64,000 nucleotides of DNA, from NCBI GenBank assembly GCA_963722295.1, contig CAVRLB010000002.1, positions 62,001-126,000 on the forward strand, read 5' to 3'. Made by a program: the position numbers and the translations under genes. The notes beneath the pieces are model-generated. The model was not told where the DNA came from. It made no database searches and saw only the letters and a program-made list of their open reading frames with translations. Within the stretch, counting starts at the first letter, position 1. Each line of letters starts with the position of its first letter. The stretch comes from Brooklawnia sp032229645 (GTDB lineage: Bacteria; Actinomycetota; Actinomycetes; Propionibacteriales; Propionibacteriaceae). Below are positions 54,030-63,664 of the stretch, one piece after another.

Positions 54030-54835
54030 TGCGTACCCGCATCGTCATTGAGCCTGGACGGCGCGGACCGCGGATCGAGTTGCGCGGCGATGTACTGACG
54101 CCGCGGATCTTGTCGACCGGACCGCGTGGCAGCGCACAGATCGCCCTGGTCGCAACCCAGATGCTGCTGTTGGCGGGGGATGACATCGGCATCGACGTGC
54201 TCGTCGGCACCGGCTGCACGCTGGAGATCGTCGAGCCGGTCGGCACCGTGGCGTATGGCGGCGAAGGCGAATCCCGCTGGGGCATCTCGATCGAGATCGC
54301 CGACGGTGGCACGCTGATCTGGCAAGGCCAGCCGTTCGTGATCTCGGATGATGCCCGCGTACGCCGCTCCACTCGAGTGACGCTGGGCGAGGGTGCCCGT
54401 CTGCTCCAACGCGAGGTCCTCGCATTCGGACGATCCGGACAGCAAGGTGGCGATCTGGCGAGCGAGTTTCACGCGTATTCCTCCCGCATGGGTGCGGCGC
54501 TGCCGGTCGATGGTCACCACCCGGAAGGTCCCCGGCATCGTTGTGCGCCTCTGCTGATCGAGGACCTCGATCTGAGTCACGGTCGGCGCGGTCGCGTTGG
54601 TGTGCTCGGCGAAACCAGAGTGCTCGACTCGATCATCGCGCTGGGCTGGCGCCCCGAGGCAGAGGCATCGGCCGGGGTGACGGCTTTCGAGCTGGCCGAG
54701 CCCGGCACCCTCCTCAGGCAGCTCGGACGCGAACACACCCACCAGCAGATGGACACCTGCTGGCGCGCGTGGCATGGCGAGCTGTCAGGCTTGGGATGCG
54801 CTCAGCCCTTGCGAGCTCTCAGCTTCGACACTTGA
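54029..54835 (+). CDS. ureD: Urease accessory protein UreD/UreH
   Basis: A 268-residue scaffold protein that binds apo-urease with UreF and UreG. Features: LTPRILSTGPRGSAQIALVATQML-like core (VLTPRILST), GCTLEIVEPVGTVAYGG, and GTLIWQGQPFVISDDARVRRST (in parts), the family's beta-rich pattern. The ATG directly follows a TTG; both are possible, ATG is preferred. The 3' end overlaps the convergent serB end by 34 bases. Confidence 0.9.
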   Translation: MRTRIVIEPGRRGPRIELRGDVLTPRILSTGPRGSAQIALVATQMLLLAGDDIGIDVLVGTGCTLEIVEPVGTVAYGGEGESRWGISIEIADGGTLIWQGQPFVISDDARVRRSTRVTLGEGARLLQREVLAFGRSGQQGGDLASEFHAYSSRMGAALPVDGHHPEGPRHRCAPLLIEDLDLSHGRRGRVGVLGETRVLDSIIALGWRPEAEASAGVTAFELAEPGTLLRQLGREHTHQQMDTCWRAWHGELSGLGCAQPLRALSFDT

Positions 54836-56034
54836 CTCAGCAGCGGACCCAGTTCGCGGGCGGCAGCAGCGTCCACCACCTCTTCGCGGCTGAAGCCGAG
54901 CAGGAAGAGCACGGCGTCGAGATAGGGCAGGTTCAGCGAGGTATCAGCAGACGCCCGCACGGCAGGCTTGGCGTTGAACGCCACCCCGAGACCTGCCGCA
55001 GCGAGCATGTCGAGATCATTCGCCCCGTCGCCGATGGCAACGGTTCGTGACAAGGGCAATCCCTCGGCTACCGCGAATTCGCGCAGCTTCTGGGCCTTCG
55101 CGGCCCGGTCGACGACCGCTCCCTGGACCCGTCCGGTCAGCACGCCGTCGACCACCTCGAGCGAGTTCGCATGCACATGAGTGATGCCGAGTTCTGCTGC
55201 CAGCGGTCCGACGATCTCGATGAAGCCGCCCGAGACCAGCCCGATCGCGAAACCAAGATCCTGCAGGGTACCGACCAGGGTCCGGGCCCCCGGTGTCAGC
55301 CGGATCGCGTTGCGGACCTCGTCAAAGACGGACACCGGCAGCCCGGCGAGCTTCGAGGCACGCTCGTGCAGGCTCTCGGCGAAGTCGATCTCGCCGCGCA
55401 TCGCAGCGGCGGTCACTTCGGCGACTTCGGCCTCGCGTCCGGCATGCGCTGCCAGCAGCTCGATCACCTCGTCGCGGATCAGCGTGGAATCGACATCCAT
55501 CACGACCAGCCGGCGGCCCTGCCGCGACAGCCCCGCCGGCGAGACGGCGACATCGAAGCCCGCCTCGGCCGAGGCACGAGCCAACGCCGGACGCAGGTCG
55601 ACGACCTCGGCGTGCGAGACCCAGAACTCGATGCTGGTCATCGGCTGGCGCGACAGCCGGCGGCTGCGGTCGATATTGCCACCGTGCTCGCTGATCACTC
55701 GGGCGGCGGCCGCCACATGCTCCGCCAACAACGGCCTGCCCAGCAATGTCACGACCACCCGCTTGGGGCGCGGCGGATTGTCGCCGACACCTTCGGTGAT
55801 GTGGAGCGTCACACCCAGCCGAGCACAGGTTCCGGCGAGCCGGTCGGTCAGCTCGGTGGCGTCCGCGGGCAGCGCACCGAGCAGCAGCGCCAAGATCAAC
55901 TGCTCCCGCACGACCACCTGTTCGAAGTCGAGAACCTCGGCCCCGGTACGCGCGATGGCGTCCATCAGCTGAACCGTCATGCCCGGCGCATCGGTGCCGG
56001 TGATGGTCGCGGCCAGCGTCTGCCGGTCGTTCAT
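54802..56034 (-). CDS. serB: Phosphoserine phosphatase with N-terminal ACT domains
   Basis: Last step of serine synthesis. 410 residues: two ACT-like regions (about 1-170; AATITGTDAPGMTVQLMDAI at the start in parts) that may sense serine, and a HAD domain (about 185-390). HAD motifs: MDVDSTLIRDEVIE (nucleophile Asp), LVSGGFIEIVGP, KAQKLREFA (Lys) and IGDGANDLDMLAAAG. This is the actinobacterial SerB2 layout. It starts 15 bases after the purA stop and may be co-transcribed with purA. Confidence 0.95.
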   Translation of the reverse strand: MNDRQTLAATITGTDAPGMTVQLMDAIARTGAEVLDFEQVVVREQLILALLLGALPADATELTDRLAGTCARLGVTLHITEGVGDNPPRPKRVVVTLLGRPLLAEHVAAAARVISEHGGNIDRSRRLSRQPMTSIEFWVSHAEVVDLRPALARASAEAGFDVAVSPAGLSRQGRRLVVMDVDSTLIRDEVIELLAAHAGREAEVAEVTAAAMRGEIDFAESLHERASKLAGLPVSVFDEVRNAIRLTPGARTLVGTLQDLGFAIGLVSGGFIEIVGPLAAELGITHVHANSLEVVDGVLTGRVQGAVVDRAAKAQKLREFAVAEGLPLSRTVAIGDGANDLDMLAAAGLGVAFNAKPAVRASADTSLNLPYLDAVLFLLGFSREEVVDAAAARELGPLLSQVSKLRARKG

Positions 56035-56049
56035 GATCGCGAATGCCGA

Positions 56050-57333
<1,284 letters not shown>

Positions 57334-57496
57334 GTGTGCATACCTTCCTGTTCGTCCCGGTCGATTCCTCCCGGAACACAGCGAAACCCTCTGCTTGAGG
57401 TAGTCAGCAAGAGGGCTCTTGCGACCTCACTCTAGCTGGCCGGTCTGGCTGCGGCCAACGATGCCCACCATGAGGCCACGCGATGAGCCATCCGGC

Positions 57497-58171
57497 TCAG
57501 GACGCCGGAGCGTCTCCCCAGTAGGTCGGCTCCTTCTTCTTCAGCCATCCGATGGCACGCGCGGTGACCGGCATCAGCGCGTACTGGACGAGGATCTTCC
57601 AGAGAAATCCGAAAAACGTATAGCTGAGCCACTGGTTGAACGTGGTGATGCCGATCACCGGCGCCGCGATCGTGCAGAAGACGATGGTGTCAACCGCCTC
57701 CCCGGCACCGGTGGACGATGCGAGGCGCTGATAGAGCCGTTTCTCCGAGTGCCGCCGCTTACCGCTCCACATGATCAAAGAGTTGGTCGTCTGTCCGCCC
57801 GCATAGCCGGCCATGCTGGCCAGTACCACCTGCCAGACCGGGCCCAGCGCAAGTTCGAGCGCCTGCTGGTGGGCGATGCCGTAGTCATCGTCGAATCCGG
57901 GCAGTGCGATCAGGATCGCGTAGATCAGCACCGACGCGGCATTGGCGACGAAACCGGTGATGATCGCTCGTTTCGCGGCGCGCGGGCCGTACACCTCGGT
58001 GATCATGTCGCCAAGGATGTACGCGAGCGGGAAGAGGAAGAACGCGCCATCGGTGATGACCGGGCCGAAGACCACGCCCTTGGAGGCACCGATGCTCGAC
58101 AGAACGACCACGACCGCCATCGTGGCGAGCATGATGGCGTAGTTTCCGGATCCGATGCTGGCATATCTCAC
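57497..58171 (-). CDS. VUT-family (YhhQ/queuosine precursor-type) transporter
   Basis: An integral membrane protein of 224 residues with six hydrophobic segments. Family signature: SKGVVFGPVITDGAFFLFPLAYILGD (in parts GPVITDGAFFLFPL and ILGDMITEVYGPRAAKRAI), followed by NSLIMWSGK. YhhQ members import queuosine precursors; others may carry different small molecules. The GTG at 58171 (VRYASIGSGNYA) fits the family start. An open frame extends to an ATG at 58249, but those extra codons are read from palindromic repeat D and are unlikely to be ancestral. Confidence 0.88.
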   Translation of the reverse strand: MRYASIGSGNYAIMLATMAVVVVLSSIGASKGVVFGPVITDGAFFLFPLAYILGDMITEVYGPRAAKRAIITGFVANAASVLIYAILIALPGFDDDYGIAHQQALELALGPVWQVVLASMAGYAGGQTTNSLIMWSGKRRHSEKRLYQRLASSTGAGEAVDTIVFCTIAAPVIGITTFNQWLSYTFFGFLWKILVQYALMPVTARAIGWLKKKEPTYWGDAPAS

Positions 58172-58209
58172 GGTGGGCCAGTCTAGAGGCTCGGGGCGCC
58201 CGCCCCCAT

Positions 58210-58296
58210 GTGCCTCGTCTTCTTCAGTTAAGGGCTTGGATCGATCCAAGCCCTCGGATTCCCGCTGACCGGCCTCAGGTGAAGAAGATCAGGCAC
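58210..58296. repeat. 87-bp palindromic repeat, copy D
   Basis: The outer arms GTGCCTCGTCTTCTTCA and TGAAGAAGATCAGGCAC pair over 17 bases with two mismatches. Inside is a perfect 22-bp palindrome at 58232-58253 (half-site GGGCTTGGATC). It provides the stop codon of the DUF559 copy 2 gene and lies upstream of the VUT gene. Copy E at 59219 is its partner. Confidence 0.9.
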
Positions 58297-59152
58297 GCCG
58301 CCAGGCAGCTAGGGCTGCCCAGGTCTGTTCCAGAACGGTCTCGGGTTCATTCCAAATCATCATTGGCGTGAACCGCAGGATTCGCCAGCCGTCGGCAGTG
58401 AGCCAATTGCCGCGCGCTCGATCGGCCTCGAAACTCGCTACTTGCGTGTGGTACTTGCGCCCGTCGACTTCAACAATGAGCTTCGGAACATCAAAGGCAA
58501 TGTCGGGCACAACGAGGTGTTCACCGCAGCTGATCTTTCGATTGCCAACCCACCCGTCGATGCCCGCCTGTCGGTAGAGCATCTGCAGATTCATCTCAGG
58601 CACGGACCACGGATTGCCAATTGCCCGAGCCAGGCATTCCTTCCTGACTCCAGTCTTCAACCTGTGCGCGACAAGGTCGTTGGCCCGGGCCAACGAGTCG
58701 GCATTCACGGCCCCTCGTCGTAGCCCCTCGCATAAGGCGGCCCACTTCCCCATCATCGCCATGTCCAACACCGTCAGCTCCGGATTGGTGATGATCGCGG
58801 TGCCCCGGTTCGCTCGCAATTCCACCGGCACCTTGATCTGATGCAGCCGCACGATCTTCGGAACAACATCGGTCTGGGGGCCGGCCAGGTCGATCATGCC
58901 GTCGGGGCAGTCAGGCCAGAAGGAGGCCCGCGCTGCAGCAGGACCCATCAAAATATGGCCTGGCCGCCAGGTGTGCACTGCCCTTGCTCGGATCACCGGG
59001 TCATCAACGAGGTCCGCAGCCACCAGCACGCCCGGACAAAGCCGAACCAGTGTGCCTGCCGCGATCGCGCGAGTGAATTTGTTGCGCAGTGGCCGGTAGT
59101 CCGCGGCGGCGATGACACCACCGCCCGCCCTGAGGGCATCCTCAATGCTCAT
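58289..59152 (-). CDS. DUF559/Vsr-like endonuclease-fold protein, copy 2
   Basis: A 287-residue paralogue of the protein at 44010, with low overall similarity but the same plan: N-terminal AbiEi-like region (EDALRAGGGVIAAADY), middle domain, and C-terminal DUF559 domain with PDIAFDVPKLIVEVDGRKYH and ADGWRILRFTP. The Asp and Glu-x-Asp-Gly of the Vsr-like metal site are present, so it could be an active nickase or nuclease; activity is inferred. Its last codons and TGA are part of palindrome D, and palindrome E lies 66 bases upstream of the ATG. The leader matches that of copy 1. Confidence 0.88.
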   Translation of the reverse strand: MSIEDALRAGGGVIAAADYRPLRNKFTRAIAAGTLVRLCPGVLVAADLVDDPVIRARAVHTWRPGHILMGPAAARASFWPDCPDGMIDLAGPQTDVVPKIVRLHQIKVPVELRANRGTAIITNPELTVLDMAMMGKWAALCEGLRRGAVNADSLARANDLVAHRLKTGVRKECLARAIGNPWSVPEMNLQMLYRQAGIDGWVGNRKISCGEHLVVPDIAFDVPKLIVEVDGRKYHTQVASFEADRARGNWLTADGWRILRFTPMMIWNEPETVLEQTWAALAAWRRA

Positions 59153-59214
59153 ACCTGAAGGATCGGCAAGTCCCCCGGCAATCGGTCATCTTCCGTCGAG
59201 GCTGTGGATAACTC
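59150..59214 (-). promoter_or_regulatory. Conserved leader of DUF559 copy 2 with a DnaA-box-like site
   Basis: Holds TTATCCACAG (- strand; box at 59203-59211) 51 bases before the ATG, then TGACCGAT, then CTTGCCGATCCTTC beside the start. The order and spacing match copy 1 (44883-44948), while intervening bases differ, which suggests selected sites. Confidence 0.65.
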
Positions 59215-59218
59215 CCCC

Positions 59219-59306
59219 GTGCCTCATCTTCTTCAGTTGAGTGTGCGGATCGATCCAAATTGCCGATTTCAGGCTTAAGCGGACCCAAGTGAAGAAGATC
59301 AGGCAC
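59219..59306. repeat. 88-bp palindromic repeat, copy E
   Basis: The outer arms GTGCCTCATCTTCTTCA and TGAAGAAGATCAGGCAC pair over 17 bases with one mismatch. The inner GGATCGATCC core is shared with copy D, but the rest of the inner part has diverged. Same orientation as D. It lies between the DUF559 copy 2 leader and the pflA end. Confidence 0.9.
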
Positions 59307-59339
59307 ACCTGGGGGCTCGAAGATGCGTGCGGCGTCTGC

Positions 59340-60158
59340 TCAGTAGACCGTGAGCCCGCGATCCTGGAAGATCGCCCGAGTGGCCTCGATCTCGGAGGCC
59401 GACGGCGGCTCGGTATCGGCCAGCTGGTATGCGAGCCCCAACTCGGCCCATTTGGAGCGGCCCATCTGATGGAAAGGCAAGACCTCGACCCGGCTCACCG
59501 ATCCGAGCGACGCCGCGTAATCGGCGATCGGGGCGATGGTAGCCGGATCGTCGGTGAGCCCGGGCACCAACACGAACCGGATCCAGATCTCGATGCCGTG
59601 ATCGTCCAAGCGGCGGCCGAACTCAAGAGTAGGCTCCAGGCGGCGCCCGGTCACGCGCAGATAGGTGGCCTCGTCGCCGGCCTTCACATCGAGCAGGACG
59701 AGATCGACATCGGCGAGCATGGCGTCGTCGGCGTTGCGGCCGAGAAATCCAGAGGTATCCAGCGCGTTGTGGATCCCCATTTCCTTGGCGCCGCGCAGAA
59801 TCTTCCGGGCGAAGGCAGGCTGCTGCAGCACCTCCCCGCCCGACAGAGTAATGCCGCCCCCGGTCGCGCGGAAGACACCGCGATAGCGCCTGATACGCGT
59901 CAGCAGATCATCGGCGAAGATCGGGACTCCGGCATGCGCATTCATCGTGTCGGGGTTGTGACAATACTGGCAACGCAGCGGGCACCCGGCCAGGAAGGTG
60001 GTCATCCTGGTGCCCGGGCCGTCCACTGCTGTCACGAGTTCCCAGGAATGGACCGTGCCGACCTCACCCGTGCGCTGCCCCATCAGCAACTCGGTACGGC
60101 CGAGATGTTCGGCGGTGGGGATACCGCCGAGCATGCTCGCCCGAACCGGAGAACTCAC
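59340..60158 (-). CDS. pflA: Pyruvate formate-lyase activating enzyme
   Basis: A radical-SAM enzyme that installs the glycyl radical on PflB under anaerobic conditions. 272 residues. The [4Fe-4S]/SAM motif CPLRCQYC (C-x3-C-x2-C, about 59-66) and GGGITLSGGEVLQQP are typical, as is LPFHQMGRSKWAELG near the end. The GTG overlaps the pflB stop by 4 bases; later in-frame ATGs would cut the non-conserved first 25 residues, so the start is uncertain. Confidence 0.93.
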   Translation of the reverse strand: MSSPVRASMLGGIPTAEHLGRTELLMGQRTGEVGTVHSWELVTAVDGPGTRMTTFLAGCPLRCQYCHNPDTMNAHAGVPIFADDLLTRIRRYRGVFRATGGGITLSGGEVLQQPAFARKILRGAKEMGIHNALDTSGFLGRNADDAMLADVDLVLLDVKAGDEATYLRVTGRRLEPTLEFGRRLDDHGIEIWIRFVLVPGLTDDPATIAPIADYAASLGSVSRVEVLPFHQMGRSKWAELGLAYQLADTEPPSASEIEATRAIFQDRGLTVY

Positions 60159-62425
60159 AGCGACTCGTGGAAGGTGCGCGAGAGCACGTCCAACTGCTGT
60201 TCACGGGTCAGCTTGGTGAAGTTGACCGCATAGCCCGACACCCGGATGGTCAGCTGCGGGTAGTTGTCCGGATTCTCCATGGCATCCAGCAGCGTCTCAC
60301 GGTTGAGCACGTTGATGTTCGCGTGGTAGAGCCCCTCACCCATGCCGGCATCCAGGATGCCGACCAGGTTGCTGATCCGCTCGTCCGGCGTGCGACCGAG
60401 CGCGGGCGGGGTGATCGTGTTGGTCAGCGAGATGCCGTCCAGCGCGTCATCGTAGTCGAGCTTGCCGACGCTCATCATCGACGCGATCATGCCGTGCGTG
60501 TCGCGGCCGTTCTCCGGGTTCGCGCCCGGGGCGAACGGGGTGCCGGCTTCGTGCCCGCACGGGAACGCGCCGGTCGCCTTGCCGTAGACCACGTTCGAGG
60601 TGATCGTCAGCACCGACTGGGTCGGCACCGCGTCGCGGTAGAGCTTGATGGCCCGGATCTTGCTCATCACGGTTGAGACGACCAGCCGGGCCAGCTCATC
60701 GGCGCGATCATCGTCGTTGCCGTAGACCGGGAAGTCCCCCTCGGTGATGTAATCGACGACCAGACCCGAGTCATCGCGGACCGGGGTGACGGTGGCGTAC
60801 TTGATCGCCGACAAGGAGTCGGCCACGATCGACAGGCCCGCGATGCCGCAGCCCATCGTCCGGACGATCTCGTCGTCGTGCAACGCCATCTCTATGGCCT
60901 CGTAGGCGTACTTGTCGTGGCTGAAGTGGATGATGTTCAGCGCCTCGACATAGGTCTCGACAGCGTGAGTGAGCATCGCATCGTACTTGGCCCAGATGGT
61001 GTCGAAGTCCAGCGGCCCGTCGCCGTCGATCGGCGCGAAGCCGGGCACGATGAGCTTGCCGCTCATCTCGTCGCGGCCACCGTTGATGGCGTAGAGCAGC
61101 GCCTTCGCCGAGTTCAGGCGAGCGCCGAAGAACTGCATCTGCTTGCCGATGGCCATCGGCGAGACGCAGCAGGCGATCGCCGTATCGTCACCCCAGTGGC
61201 AGCGGATCTCGGCGTCCGACTCGTACTGGATCGCGGAGGTCTCGATCGAGATCAGCGAACAGAAGTCCTTGTAACCGGCAGGCAACTCGGGATCCCAGTA
61301 GATGGTGATGTTGGGCTCGGGAGCCGGGCCGAGATTGCGCAGGGTCTGCAACAGGCGGAACGAGGTCTTGGTGACCAGCGTGCGGCCATCGTTGGCGAAG
61401 CCACCGTCGGACCAGGTTGCCCAGTAGGGATCACCGGAGAAGATCTGGTCGTAGTCGATGGTGCGCAGGAATCGGACGATGCGCAGCTTGGTGACCAGCG
61501 CGTCGATGACCTCCTGGACGCCGGACTCATCGATCACGCCGGCCGCGAGATCGCGTTCGGCGTAGATGTCGAAGAATCCGCTCAGCCGGCCGATGCTCAT
61601 CGCAGCGCCGTCCTGGCTCTTCACGCTCGCAAGGTAGGACAGATAGGTCCACTGGACCGCCTCGGCGAAGCTGCGGGCGGGGCGGGCGAGATCGAATCCG
61701 TAGCTGGTTCCGAGGTTCTTGAGCTTCTTCAGCGCCTTGATCTGCTCGGCGTGCTCCTCGCGGTAGCGGGCCCAGTTCTCGCTGAACGGCTGGTCGATGA
61801 CCGAATCCATCTCGGCCTGCTTCTCGGCGATCAGCCGGTCGACGCCGTACAACGCGACGCGTCGGTAGTCACCGATGATGCGTCCACGACCGTACGCGTC
61901 GGGCAGCCCGGTGAGTAGATGGGACGAGCGGGCGGCGCGAATCCGCGGGGTGTAAAGGTCGAAGACGGCCTCGTTGTGGGTCTTGCGGTAGCGAGTGAAG
62001 ATCTCCTTGATCTTCGGGTCGGGAGTCATCCCGGCTTCCTTGATGGCGGTCTCGACCATCCGCCAGCCGCCGGCCGGCATCATCGGCCGCTTCAGCGGGA
62101 CGTCGGTCTGCAGACCGACGATCACGTTGTCGTCCGCGCAGATGAATCCGGCGGGGAAAGCGTCCACGTCGCCGGGGATGTGAGTTTCGATGTCGTAGAC
62201 GCGCTTGGCTCGCTCCACCGAGAGGTAGTCGCGCTGCAAGGTCTCCCAGACGTTCAGGGTCTTGGCGGTGGGACCGGCTAGGAAGGCCGCGTCACCGGTG
62301 TAGGGGGTGAAGTTGCGCAGGATGAAGTCGCGCACATCAATGGAATCTGACCAGTCGCCGGGGGTGAAACCCTCCCAGGCCTGGTCGAGGTGGAATGGTG
62401 CACGTGCCTTAACCTCGGCGGTCAT
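60155..62425 (-). CDS. pflB: Pyruvate formate-lyase (formate C-acetyltransferase)
   Basis: Converts pyruvate and CoA to acetyl-CoA and formate during anaerobic growth. 756 residues, usual length. Catalytic Cys419-Cys420 in IACCVSPMAIG and the radical Gly731 in RVSGYAVNF are present, so the enzyme should be active. The ATG is preceded by AGGAGACAG. An AT-rich region with a palindrome (62509-62522) lies upstream and may hold oxygen-responsive control; no clear FNR box was seen. pflB and pflA form one unit. Confidence 0.97.
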   Translation of the reverse strand: MTAEVKARAPFHLDQAWEGFTPGDWSDSIDVRDFILRNFTPYTGDAAFLAGPTAKTLNVWETLQRDYLSVERAKRVYDIETHIPGDVDAFPAGFICADDNVIVGLQTDVPLKRPMMPAGGWRMVETAIKEAGMTPDPKIKEIFTRYRKTHNEAVFDLYTPRIRAARSSHLLTGLPDAYGRGRIIGDYRRVALYGVDRLIAEKQAEMDSVIDQPFSENWARYREEHAEQIKALKKLKNLGTSYGFDLARPARSFAEAVQWTYLSYLASVKSQDGAAMSIGRLSGFFDIYAERDLAAGVIDESGVQEVIDALVTKLRIVRFLRTIDYDQIFSGDPYWATWSDGGFANDGRTLVTKTSFRLLQTLRNLGPAPEPNITIYWDPELPAGYKDFCSLISIETSAIQYESDAEIRCHWGDDTAIACCVSPMAIGKQMQFFGARLNSAKALLYAINGGRDEMSGKLIVPGFAPIDGDGPLDFDTIWAKYDAMLTHAVETYVEALNIIHFSHDKYAYEAIEMALHDDEIVRTMGCGIAGLSIVADSLSAIKYATVTPVRDDSGLVVDYITEGDFPVYGNDDDRADELARLVVSTVMSKIRAIKLYRDAVPTQSVLTITSNVVYGKATGAFPCGHEAGTPFAPGANPENGRDTHGMIASMMSVGKLDYDDALDGISLTNTITPPALGRTPDERISNLVGILDAGMGEGLYHANINVLNRETLLDAMENPDNYPQLTIRVSGYAVNFTKLTREQQLDVLSRTFHESL

Positions 62426-62508
62426 CTGTCTCCTTTTGGCCGAAGCGAACCGCGCGGCTTGGCAACGGGGTACGCCCCAGGGAGCTCTGTCCGCAAGTCA
62501 AGCTGCGA

Positions 62509-62522
62509 GCAGGTTTACCTGC
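62509..62522. promoter_or_regulatory. Palindrome upstream of pflB
   Basis: GCAGGTTTACCTGC, a 6-bp perfect inverted repeat with a 2-base centre, lies 84 bases before the pflB start beside an AT-rich stretch (62525-62565). It could be an operator or part of the promoter region; the regulator is unknown. Confidence 0.35.
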
Positions 62523-62597
62523 CGACCTAATGTTACCCTGCACTGTATTTATTTACATCATCGCAAGTTGCCATCGAGACTCGCTCGGCCGGCAGCG

Positions 62598-63662
62598 TCA
62601 CAAATCGGCTTCCTGTACCAGCGCCGGACGAACCACGATCCGAGTCCAGGAGCCGACGTAGATGCGATCGTGATGGCCAAGTTCGACGCGTCGGGTGATC
62701 GGTTCGATCGGCAGCGGCTGGTCGATTCGTCCGACATAGGTGCCGTTGGACGAGCCGAGATCCTCCACGAACCACCGCACACCGTCGGTGGTCAGAGCAG
62801 CTTGGCGGCGGCTGACCCCGGTGTCGGTGCGGCAGTCGATATCGGGATGGGCATCTCCGGAGGTGCGTCCGACGACCACCCGCGGGACCCGAAGCGCCTC
62901 GATGATCGGTTGGCCGGGAGACGGCAGTTGTTCCGGGGCCTGCTGCATGCGATACCACTCCGGGTCGATCCAGATCTCCGCCACCCAGCGGGCGGTGCTG
63001 CCGGCCCGGGTGGGCGCGAAGCCCGGTGAAGCCGACGATGCGCGCAGTGCCGGGGCCGACCCCTGGGAGGGCTGCGGCTGGTACGTGCCCTGAGCGATCC
63101 GCGGCGGCACCGAGATCGCACGCAACGAGTCGGGGTCAGGCAGGTCGGGGCCCGGATCACCCAGATCGAGAGCGGCAGCCACGGCCAGATCCGGAGCGGC
63201 CGGATGCGGCACAACGGAAGCGGCCGAGTCCACCACCAGAGGGCTCTTCGTCTCAGCGTGGCCGGGCGCCTCACCGAGATCGAAGTAGCTCGGCGCGACT
63301 GCTGCCTGCGGAGCGGGCGGCTCGGCGGACGATGGCTTCGCACTGGCGGCCGATTCCGGCTCGACGGTGGGCTGCACGTCTGCTTGTGCCTCGAATCCTC
63401 TGGGCAACGCACCGGTGAGGAAGTCGTAGCCGCACGTCTCGCAGAAGAAGGCACCTGCGGCGGCTACCGAATGGCAGACCGGGCAGGTCTGGTTGCCCTG
63501 CCGTGTGGGCGGGACCGCCGGACCGGGTGGCAGCACCTGACCGAGTACACCGGGTTGGCCCCTCGCCGGCCGCACCGGCGTGGCAGCGGCGTCGATCGGC
63601 GCCCCGCAGACCGAGCAGTAGTCATCGGTCAGGCTCTGATGTCCTGCGGCACATCGCGCCAT
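62598..63662 (-). CDS. FHA-domain protein with N-terminal zinc ribbons
   Basis: A 354-residue cytoplasmic phosphothreonine-binding protein. Two Cys pairs form zinc ribbons at the N-terminus (CAAGHQSLTDDYCSVCG and CPVCHSVAAAGAFFCETCG), a Pro/Ala-rich linker covers about 80-230, and the FHA domain lies at about 260-350 with VVVGRTSGD, DTGVSRRQAAL and LGSSNGTYVG. Such proteins work with Ser/Thr kinase signalling in actinobacteria. It starts 2 bases after the stop of the partial gene at 63665 and is probably in the same operon. Confidence 0.9.
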   Translation of the reverse strand: MARCAAGHQSLTDDYCSVCGAPIDAAATPVRPARGQPGVLGQVLPPGPAVPPTRQGNQTCPVCHSVAAAGAFFCETCGYDFLTGALPRGFEAQADVQPTVEPESAASAKPSSAEPPAPQAAVAPSYFDLGEAPGHAETKSPLVVDSAASVVPHPAAPDLAVAAALDLGDPGPDLPDPDSLRAISVPPRIAQGTYQPQPSQGSAPALRASSASPGFAPTRAGSTARWVAEIWIDPEWYRMQQAPEQLPSPGQPIIEALRVPRVVVGRTSGDAHPDIDCRTDTGVSRRQAALTTDGVRWFVEDLGSSNGTYVGRIDQPLPIEPITRRVELGHHDRIYVGSWTRIVVRPALVQEADL

Positions 63663-63664
63663 CG

